Below are positions 8,783-15,512 of a stretch of 15,512 bases of DNA, piece after piece. The stretch comes from Terana coerulea (Eukaryota > Basidiomycota > Agaricomycetes > Polyporales > Phanerochaetaceae): NCBI GenBank assembly GCA_024811115.1, contig JAKOGH010000235.1, positions 1-15,512 on the forward strand, written 5' to 3'. Below the pieces are notes generated by a model. It searched no databases and was not told the origin of the DNA. It worked only from the letters and a program-made list of their open reading frames with translations. The translations under genes and the position numbers were made by a program. How positions within the stretch are numbered: position 1 is the first letter of the stretch; every line of letters starts with the position of its first letter.

Positions 8783-8801
8783 GTGAGTACTATTTACTCA
8801 C
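8783..8801. repeat. perfect 7-bp hairpin containing a GTGAGT donor-like site
   Basis: GTGAGTA at 8783-8789 pairs perfectly with TACTCAC at 8795-8801 across a 5-nt loop. On the plus strand the first arm is itself a consensus-like 5' splice site, so folding would sequester it. Downstream acceptors are TATTAG (8814) and CCGCAG (8849). Confidence 0.6.
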
Positions 8802-9256
8802 ATGACAATATTAGCGAGTTATCGAGGCATCGCTGAGTTCTGCCGCAGGTCGATAGAGTCGATACGCCGTAGGTGTTGCTTGTGACTCAGGGCAGCTGGC
8901 TGCGCTAGTTTCCGCGAGGAAAAAGCCGGTCCAATGCACAGCTGTATAGTAAGGTTGAAGCCCAGGACATTGATGCTCCACCAATGCAGCCTCGTGTTGC
9001 CGCAGGGCTGATTTGTTCGAGCTCGTGGTGAGTATTATATCCTTTATAGAGGCTGGACACTGATAACAATGTATATGTTTAGGCCATCCAGACGGCTCTG
9101 CAGGGTCAGGACTACTTCTCACTAATCCTGCCCCAGGGCTGGAAGAAATGGACACACCACTAACATAAGGTCGACTGCTGCGACTTTCCCACTGTTCTCA
9201 CTATCGAGGCAACATTATCCCTGGCTTAGCCGTGGGATGAACGAAACAGCTGTCAT

Positions 9257-9304
9257 TTCACCACGTAGACATCTCGCTGAACCGCGAGCTCTCTTCGTGG
9301 TGAA
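9257..9304. repeat. two-tier hairpin with symmetric internal loop
   Basis: The outer arms TTCACCACG (9257-9265) and CGTGGTGAA (9296-9304) pair perfectly. The inner arms CTCGC (9273-9277) and GCGAG (9284-9288) also pair, with a 6-nt apical loop and exactly 7 unpaired nucleotides on each side. It lies about 95 nt downstream of the stop at 9163, so an RNA 3'-end structure is possible. Folding is inferred from pairing only. Confidence 0.5.
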
Positions 9305-11174
9305 CGGGCGCATTGTATTCGTGGCACGCTACCATCCGAGCATCTGACTACCTTTGGTAAGCGTGGACCATCACGAACGCATGAAACACTGCTGAAATGA
9401 CGCTAAAGCCAGCGTTCCTGCGACGGAGGCCGTCGCTGCGGCTTACCTACCGCGAGCGCCGGCGGCGTCCCGGATCAGACTCGCTGTCCCGTCTCCGAAT
9501 TTGCGATATTTGGGCCGATGGGAACTGCCGGAGGCGTGCCCACGCGTCAGGCGTGCGCAGGCCAGGGCCCGCTCGAATCCAAACGCTCCCAAATCCCGGT
9601 GTGGGCGATATGTAGATGTCCCTCAGGGACGCAGCGGGCCCTCGTATTCGAATTCGCGGCACGCAGCCCTTCCCGCGGGTGCAGTGTGGGCTCGCGGCAG
9701 CCCCGCAGCGCGCTGCTCTCCGTCGGCAGGTCTCTGATGGTGCCCCTCGGCGCGCGGAGGTAGAGGTGCGCCTTTCCCTTGCTGTGGCCTGCTATCTTGA
9801 CGCGACGCCGCTGATGCAGAGGAACGTGCACCCGAGACCTTGTGAAACGGCTTGTCGCGGCCGTCGCTCGGTCTGCGCATCCTCGCCGAACGCTCTGCGC
9901 GCGCGAGTTGCCGGTTGGTGCCTACAAGGACCGAGACGTCGTCCGATGTCGCTTTCTTGCGCGCGCGGGTTCATCGATCCATTGCGAAAAGGACGTTGCT
10001 GGGCGTGTTTACCGGTTGCGCGCGTTCTCTGTGGCCGAGAAGCTCGGGACTCGGAGCGAATGCGGATCTCCGCAGGCCGTATATGTTCATGGTCGTCTCT
10101 GAAATCGCGGGTACGTGCTTTGCCTGTTCGCTTTCGGGATTACGAAGACTCACGACCGCACGTCTGGGCGTTTTCAGGCGTTTGTCGAATCTGCACCGCC
10201 ATCTCGTACTCACTAATCCTCCATCGCCGCTTTCGAACGGCCTCTGGATGAAGCCAGGCATTTGCACTCTGTCGTCTGGAACTTCCGTGAAATGCATCGT
10301 GCTACGATGTTTTTCATGCACTCTATCTGCTCATCTCCGGGTGAGACGATGCTGGGTGAAGGTCCAGGAGCAAGGACATCGTTTCTCCCGAACTTCTGAC
10401 TTCGCGAAAGTAAGCCAGCTCATGCACTGTATACGTAAAGTTCACAAGAAAGCTAATCTGCCACCGCTCTTTACTTCGTCCGCCCGCCGTCGCAGAACTT
10501 CAGGTGCCCGAACTCTGATACCCTTCGCGCGGGATGAAGCGCACGGTGGGACCTGAATCCACCCTGCAGCCTTACGGGTACCAGCACAGTCAGCGCTACG
10601 GCGGAAGCGTCGTTACTGCGCCTCTGGCAGCGATAGCGGCGGGTTCTCGCACGATGAAGCCCGTTTGCTGATACCGCCAGTACACATCTTCCTAACCTTC
10701 CGCTCGACATGGTGCCTTCCTTTTCATCCATGTTCTCTTTGCTCGTGCTTCATTATGTTGCATAGGACACGCTTATCCTCACGTCGCCGTATAGCGTACG
10801 GCATCCGAAGTTGTACAGCGTGGCAAGCTGTCTGCGGACTCCTGCAGATCACCCGGATGCAGCAGGCCGAAGCACGGCGGTCCCTGGATCCACGCGCGAA
10901 GCGTATCTGGACGTGGCGAGATAGCCTTCGCGAGTAAGCTGGACTGGTAACCGAAAGCTTAATGGCGGCCGCACTAACCCTTTTGCCAATGCGTTGCAGG
11001 TGATTCTCTGTGATTGTCCCGCCGCGATGGGAGAATCGAAGACACCGGGCCCATCTAGCACCGTCGGTTGAGGCTTGTGTCTCAATTGATTCCTTGGTAA
11101 TTGGACTTTGCTAGAAATGAAGGTACGCTGCTATCGCTATCTCACATACTGCTCAAGTGTCACGCATAGACAAT
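9305..11174. other. unassigned region with isolated splice-like motifs
   Basis: No gene is supportable. GC-rich parts keep several frames open at once, for example a plus-strand frame 9852-10556 of 234 codons lacking an ATG start and rich in Arg, Ser and Leu. Canonical intron-like segments occur on the plus strand at 10111-10177 (GTACGT, CTCAC branch, TTTCAG) and 10934-10999 (GTAAGC, CACTAAC branch, TTGCAG), but the exons they define do not chain into a convincing protein. No tRNA is visible; the B-box-like GCTCGAATCC near 9571 lacks an acceptor stem. Confidence 0.35.
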
Positions 11175-11369
11175 TTACATACAGTGCTGTATTCGTGCTC
11201 GGCAGGAGACAGGCCAAACGCACTCTCGGCGAAGCTTAGAAGCTCTCGTCCCAGGAACCCGCAAACTCCTGCCTTCTCTATCGTATCTCACGGCCGCATT
11301 CTCAGAAGAGACGTCAAGAGACAGCAGGAGACGCAGCGTGTCCATGTCCATACCGGAAACTGGAGGCAT
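11175..11369 (-). CDS. coding-like minus-strand exon (64 aa), hypothetical
   Basis: An ATG-initiated frame runs from 11369 to a TAA at 11175, and the same frame stays open upstream to about 11435. The reading is protein-like, with Met/Leu-rich then charged segments (MDTLRLLLSLDVSSENAAV and RYDREGRSLRVPG) and no motif I recognise. The stop overlaps a GTATGT donor-like site (codons ...GT ATG TAA), so this may be an internal exon whose continuation I could not place. A second coding-like minus-strand stretch lies at about 11085-10990, but no clean intron joins the two. Coding status is inference from composition. Confidence 0.2.
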   Translation of the reverse strand: MPPVSGMDMDTLRLLLSLDVSSENAAVRYDREGRSLRVPGTRASKLRRECVWPVSCRARIQHCM

Positions 11370-11435
11370 CACAAAATGCAGCGGACCATCGACAGTGTAC
11401 TGTTCATGCACGCGACCTCGGTGGCTTCTGGGCAA

Positions 11436-12205
11436 CGCTCTCGTACGTGTTCTACAAGGATTCCTAATGATATTCAGTAATAATAGGCAGTAAACTTCAA
11501 CCTGCGCCGTCAGAGTATTGGGGTCGCGCCAATGTTGAGTCGGCTACAGATCGCATGATGCCTGTGCGGAAGCCTTGAAACATCCATGAAACCGAGTGCG
11601 CAAGGACGTTCGGGGATCCTTCGACTCGGAGTCGAAGTGTCCTTACTGCCAGCCAGCTTGCACAAAAGGACGCCTCGAAGGCCACCGGTCAGCGGCCACC
11701 GTGGCTTTGTCCTTGTTCTATATAGGACCCTGTCGTCCGACTTTCTGGACATAGTGGGAATGGCCCGGGGAAGCTGGGTGCTCACTGGCACAGTAAGCCG
11801 TAATCGCCGTCACCCTGTCAGACAGCCGGAGCTGAGATGAAGCCCCAAGGCCTTCAAGTTTGCCTGCATGATTGTTCAGGACAATTCATCTGCTCGCAAA
11901 GATGGGATATTCACGCATGCCCCAGGATATGGTAGGCCGATTGCTCGCGGTTGATTTTGGCGTTTTCGCCTTTGCGGTTTAGCGCTTGATGACAAAGAGT
12001 TTGATGGCTTGCCATATTCAGACTTCCGCCACCGCAGCTTGTTACGCCGTTGTACACTGCGGTTGCTCTGAGGTAATGAGTGCTGAGTGCTATTGGACCA
12101 CCCTCCTTGACTTCGTACCACCACCATCGCCTTAGACGCCCGTGTCGTCTGAGCTCGCTGTCGAGCTACTCACCCTCTGCAGTGTTCACCTCCATCTCTT
12201 AGAAG
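11436..12205. other. unassigned stretch
   Basis: Short open frames on both strands overlap one another without motifs or consistent splice signals. A minus-strand frame at 12127-11876 is rich in Ser, Arg and Asn and lacks a convincing start. I see no gene, repeat or RNA here. Confidence 0.3.
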
Positions 12206-12251
12206 GTCTGTCTTTTATCCAAGTAGTATACTGATCCCTCTTTTCTTTTAG
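12206..12251 (+). other. intron-like segment in leader of the right-hand element
   Basis: A donor AAG before GTCTGT at 12206, a strong branch TACTGAT (12229-12235), a poly-pyrimidine run and a TTTTAG acceptor at 12251 define a 46-nt intron. It ends 20 nt before the ATG of the small Cys-rich ORF at 12272 and indicates plus-strand transcription into the retroelement region. Confidence 0.4.
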
Positions 12252-12271
12252 GTTTCTCGGTTTCCCCGTCA

Positions 12272-12460
12272 ATGGAGGGTCCCGAGGCTTTCTGCCCGCT
12301 CTGCGGGTGGGCGGCTTCGGGCCTGAATGGCTCTGAGTCGCCCTTTGTAGCTGATGGGCAGCCCAGAGACGCTCGTCGTCGCTGGTGCCCCCATCAGCAT
12401 AAGTTCTGCCCTCGTATTGAGAGGGCACCGTTTGCACGGAAAAGCAACAAGGCCCCCTAG
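12272..12460 (+). CDS. small Cys/His-rich ORF (62 aa), hypothetical
   Basis: ATG at 12272 to TAG at 12460. The family is not recognised. Residues 8-11 read CPLC and residues 39-46 read CPHQHKFC, so four Cys and two His are spaced as in a possible zinc-binding fold (C-x2-C followed by C/H/H/C after 27 residues). The rest is basic and polar. It starts 20 nt after a strong 3' splice site and lies about 420 nt upstream of the retrotransposon ORF1 start, so it may be a leader ORF of that element or the end of an independent spliced gene. The pattern could also be chance. Confidence 0.25.
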   Translation: MEGPEAFCPLCGWAASGLNGSESPFVADGQPRDARRRWCPHQHKFCPRIERAPFARKSNKAP

Positions 12461-12883
12461 CAGCAATGCGGGGTTTCCTTGGGCCTGCTGGCAACAGCGG
12501 GCACAGGGCGGAGTACGGGCGCTTGCGACCATGCCCTAAGGGCGTGGCTGCGATCGCTTGGACAGATCTGACTCGGAATGCAGAGATGCAGACTGAGGGG
12601 TGGTGGTATAAGGCCCAGGCCTATACGTACAGCGTTACGAGCTTATTTACAAATAAAATCGTTGCTATTAATATCAGTCCGAACGCTTGGGTCGAACTGA
12701 GATTTGAAATGGAAGCAGCAGAGCAGGCAGACGAGGGCCGGCTATGCGAGATCCAGGTCTGGCCGAGCCTCATGGGCTATGGCATGAAAAGAGAGGAAGG
12801 TATAAGTACCTACCCCTCGAGGGAGCGGTGTGAGGCAGCGCAATCAGCTACTGCTACTGTCTCGCACTAAGATCTCAACAAGA
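12461..12883 (+). other. probable 5' untranslated leader of the retrotransposon
   Basis: About 420 bp precede the ORF1 start. A frame stays open from 12466 to 12870, but it is interrupted before the ORF1 ATG and its AT-richer centre (12640-12680) shows no motif. Non-LTR elements normally carry an internal promoter in such a leader; no promoter element is recognisable by eye. The 5' boundary of the element cannot be fixed, since no target-site duplication can be seen without the 3' end. Confidence 0.3.
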
Positions 12884-15409
12884 ATGTCGTCTCAACAGTC
12901 GAACTTCACTGAGTTAGTCGGAAGACTCCCGGATCTGCCCAAAGGCTACCCGGCGATGTCCCTTCCTTGGCCCAGTACTCGGATAATTATACCGAGTACG
13001 TGTCTCCACTCCCATCGCTCCCAGGCTTCCTGCCCGGGGACGAAGGGTACAGAAGGTAATCTCCGGCCGGCAGCAATGCCGGAGGAGGTCAGGAGGAGGA
13101 AGAAATTCCATCCACATTCCCTGGGGAACGCACAACGTTCCCCAAATGAGCAGAAGATGCTGGCTGGAGGGTCCCAGGACCCAAAAGTAAGCAATTCATA
13201 TTACATTGAACCTCCGAAGGGAGTCTAACCAAAGCAACGGTATAGAATGTGCCACTGCCGACATCAAGGGAGTCCAGCACGTTTGAGTTCGTGCAGGAGG
13301 ACCCAAGCGGTAACCGGTACCCGATGAGTTGAGCTCCATCCAGGAGGACTCGGAGGAGGACGATGAGGACGAGATGGAGGTGGAGGATGACACCCGCTTC
13401 GAGGAGGCCGCTAAGCGGATCAAAGAGGACGTGACGGACCTGATGGTCCTGGCTCATGATGAGCTGGGAAAGGCAGGGAAGTACGTGAAGTGGTGGATCA
13501 TCAACGGTGACCCGCAGGTGAGTTCGGACTCCCATCCGGGGATGTGATGAAGAAGCTGTCGCGAGAAGACGGGGGACTTCGTCCACCTTCTTCTCACACA
13601 CGCCAAGGACCCTTCTCTCGTCGAGAAGATCATCCCGTACAGGTTCCTCCGTGATTCCTCGGCTGTGGACTATGCGGAGTACAAGCTCGAAACCGTCCAG
13701 GACGAGCTGTTCTACCTTCGGAAGCAGCTGAAGGAGAGAGAGAGCTCGACGAGCATCTGAAGGAGACTGCCGCAGAGAGTAAGCAGCAGTACAATGAGTT
13801 ATGTGCGGGCCTCGACCAGAGGTTCGCTGAAGCTGGAGAAGCGTGGCGACCAGGACGCTGGAGAGCGTGGCGGGGTCGCACGCATTCATGAAGAAGTCCC
13901 TCGGGGATTTCAGGCAGCAGCTGCCGGTCGGCAGCCGCAATCGCCACCTGGCTTCGCGGGAGGGGTTGGCCCGACGTTTGTCGGAGGGCATGCACCTTCC
14001 GGCCGGTCCATCATCACCCCCATCCAGTACACCGCTGACATAGGACCCTCGCAAGAGGAAAATGCCGACGCCGTCGTACGCAGCCGCCCCAGCCCCATCT
14101 CAAGAAGGAGGCGAGGGCTCCAAAAGAAAGGCGCGCACTGAGGCTCAGGCCCGTGGCAGCGCCCATCTACCAGCACCCTCTCGGGATACCCGCCGACATG
14201 ACGTTGGAGGGCCTCGAGAGGTCCATCCCCTCGTCAAGGCCGCTGAACATCTCGTTCTCAGTCGCTGACAAGCTCCAAGCCCTGTTCTCATTCAGGCGCA
14301 CGCGTGGCGTAGGACGATAGAGCGGAGCTGAACCCACGCCTTGCACCTGCAGAGGTCCTCCTCGAGGCCCATCGAGATCGACTTGGCTGCCAACCGGCAG
14401 TCAACACTCATCGGAGGGCGTGCTTGACCCTAGGGTCGCCGCTGCCGGAGCCCTCGTCCGGGAAAGAAGCTTGCATCTGCGCAGGCTTTGCCCCGAAGAA
14501 CCGCCCTCCGAAGAAGCGTTGCGCAGGTGCATGCACCGCCCGAATGCGAATCGGACAGTCCGGCGTGTCATTCAGCACGGAGTACAAGGGTGCAAAGCGG
14601 TCCCATGAGGAGATCATGAAGCATTTCGAAGATGTGACGGCGGCAACCCCGGAGGCGAAAGCCAATGGGGTCACCAACGTCTTCTGGAAGGAGGGAGTCA
14701 CGTTGACATCACCTCCAGCAGCGTTAGCAGACGCTGTGCTGGAGAACCTCAACAGCGGCAGCGTGGTGGTTCATCAGCGCCCAGAAACAGCGGATGATCT
14801 GGCTAAGGCAACTTGGCCGGAACTGAAGCACTTCGTGGGAATCGCGGAACTTCACGTCAACGCGGTTCCCCTTCTCAACGAAAGTACGAGGGATCACTAC
14901 AGCCCTCAGGAAATCGTCGACTCTCTCCGAGCGGGGAACATGTGGCTCAAGGACGCCCTCCTGGAGGCGCACCAGTCGCCCAAAGCCATGTTCACCCCAA
15001 CAAAGGGGGAGCACGGGGCGTGTTCGTGGCGGCCATTTATGACACCAAGGAGGACGGATCTCTGTGGTCCACGTGGCTATCGGGCCGCAAGGTCAAGAAA
15101 GTCCAGATCGGAGGCGTCACCTACCGGTGGAGCTTAAGCAGCAGAAGGCAGTCGCGCCCGTTCGCACGAAGTGCTACAGGTGGGGCCACGGCACCTCCTC
15201 GTGCACTACGAAGCACGGCATGTGCATGATCTGCTCGAAGCCCGCACTGACGGCGCTCGTAGACGTACTGCCAGCACCGAGTGCATGAAGTACAGGGCCG
15301 AGAGCAAGGTCTACAGACAGCGGGCCTGTGCGGTGTCTCGCGGTTAGTGCGCTTCTTGCAACGCCAGCCACGCGCCGGTGTCGAAAGTGCAAGTACCATC
15401 AGCACTCGA
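12884..15409 (+). pseudogene. retrotransposon ORF1 (gag-like, zinc-knuckle), frameshifted
   Basis: Start ATG 12884 (A at -3), reading MSSQQSNFTELVGRLPDLPK. A -1 shift at 12971-12973 leads into a Pro-rich part (YVSPLPSLPGFLPGDE) with stops at 13057, 13147, 13207 and 13243. A shift at about 13323 leads to an acidic tract (EDSEEDDEDEMEVEDD) and helices to about 13530. Shifts near 13533, 13573, 13739, 13846 and 13935 break a coiled-coil part (DELFYLRKQLKERE; LDEHLKETAAESKQQYNE). The longest intact piece, about 14313-15015, covers the central domain (HEEIMKHFEDVTAA ... VVVHQRPETADDLAK). Then VFVAAIYDTKEDGSLWSTW (about 15020-15075) resembles the last strand/helix of the ORF1 RNA-binding domain before the knuckles: CYRWGHGTSSC (15172-15204, second Cys lost), CMIC (15223-15234) and CASCNASHAP (15348-15377). 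In its family ORF1 binds element RNA in the cytoplasmic RNP. The predicted protein is not functional in this copy. Confidence 0.62.
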
Positions 15410-15512
15410 GGACACGTTCCTCAAGGATCACCCGCCCGTCTTCGCTCGGAGGGTATACAGCTACGGGGCAAGTATAGCGAGGACCGCCTCGCTAAACGGG
15501 CCCAGAAGCAGG
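12884..15512 (+). mobile_element. decayed non-LTR retrotransposon (Tad/L1-like), 5' part with ORF1
   Basis: The plus strand holds an ORF1-type protein spread over many frames: acidic N-terminus, coiled coil, RNA-binding-like middle and three degenerate CCHC knuckles. This order is typical of ORF1 in fungal LINEs of the Tad/L1 group. Reverse transcriptase and endonuclease would lie beyond the right edge, so the class is inferred from ORF1 alone; an LTR-element gag is the main alternative, but no LTR or protease motif is visible. Frameshifts roughly every 100-300 bp and several stops show that this copy is not autonomous as written. Confidence 0.65.

Larger units (their letters stand above)
8565..9163 (+). 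pseudogene. degraded spliced gene fragment, family unknown
   Basis: Protein-like pieces follow one another on the plus strand but are broken. Piece 1: 8565-8616 joins in phase 1 over a canonical intron 8617-8678 (GTGAGT, CATTAAC branch, TTCAG, 62 nt) to 8679-8770, reading VQISIADVDTVVLPLDPSAK before a TAG at 8768. Piece 2: from about 8815, RVIEASLSSAAG, a stop, then VGVACDSGQLAALVSARKK, interrupted by TAG TAA near 8951. Piece 3: from about 8933 in another frame, KVEAQDIDAPPMQPRVAAG. Piece 4: after a 1-nt shift near 9005, ADLFELV, then a canonical intron 9028-9082 (GTGAGT, CTGATAAC branch, TTTAG, 55 nt) and a last exon AIQTALQGQDYFSLILPQGW ending TAA at 9163. Balanced hydrophobic/acidic composition and working introns argue for a once-real gene; stops and shifts argue for decay or sequence error. 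I do not recognise the family. Confidence 0.42.

Noticed and set aside
9560..9585. GCTCGAATCC as a possible tRNA B box
   Set aside because: No A box at the right distance and no 7-bp acceptor stem.
9852..10556. Plus-strand open frame of 234 codons
   Set aside because: It lacks an upstream ATG, is Arg/Ser-rich, overlaps open frames in the other phases and both strands, and removing the canonical intron at 10111-10177 breaks the frame.
13089..14054. Minus-strand open frame of 321 codons
   Set aside because: It is the antisense shadow of the retrotransposon ORF1, which reads as acidic and coiled-coil protein on the plus strand; the antisense product has no motif.

Overview
The window looks like nuclear DNA of a filamentous fungus, most probably a basidiomycete (Agaricomycete). 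The case rests on short introns (about 50-120 nt) with GTRNGT donors, CTNAY-type branch points and YAG acceptors, on a Ser/Pro/Arg-rich intron-containing gene of basidiomycete style, and on a decayed retrotransposon ORF1 of the fungal LINE (Tad/L1-like) kind. There are no bacterial operons, Shine-Dalgarno sites, rRNA or convincing tRNA. The long single-frame ORFs seen on both strands are mostly GC-driven shadows.

Layout. (1) 1-920: a 9-bp inverted repeat at the left edge and a candidate four-exon minus-strand gene whose splice junctions all stay in phase. (2) 920-3150: largely unassigned, with a 20-bp tandem duplication and a small spliced minus-strand candidate with a perfect TACTAAC branch point. 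(3) 3154-5419, minus strand: the best-supported gene, a three-exon gene for a disordered protein of about 610-655 residues. It has two in-phase acceptors for intron 1, a patch of apparent frameshifts, and a probable premature stop before its C-terminal tail. (4) 5420-5986: its upstream region, with CCAAT and TATA-like elements. (5) 5987-9163: several weak, short-exon candidates on both strands. The most interesting is an unrecognised, broken plus-strand coding region at 8565-9163, associated with tandem perfect hairpins. (6) 9164-12200: no gene I can support beyond isolated intron-like motifs and one coding-like minus-strand stretch. (7) 12206-15512, plus strand: an intron-like leader and small Cys-rich ORF, followed by a heavily frameshifted retrotransposon ORF1 (acidic N-terminus, coiled coil, RNA-binding-like middle, three degenerate zinc knuckles) that runs off the right edge before any reverse transcriptase.

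The genes do not form a visible pathway. The common theme is decay: small indels and new stops recur in the retroelement, in the 8565-9163 region and at the 3' end of the main gene. This fits either a repeat-rich, mutation-prone compartment or uncorrected long-read sequence. I recognise no described defence, biosynthetic or mobile system other than the retroelement.
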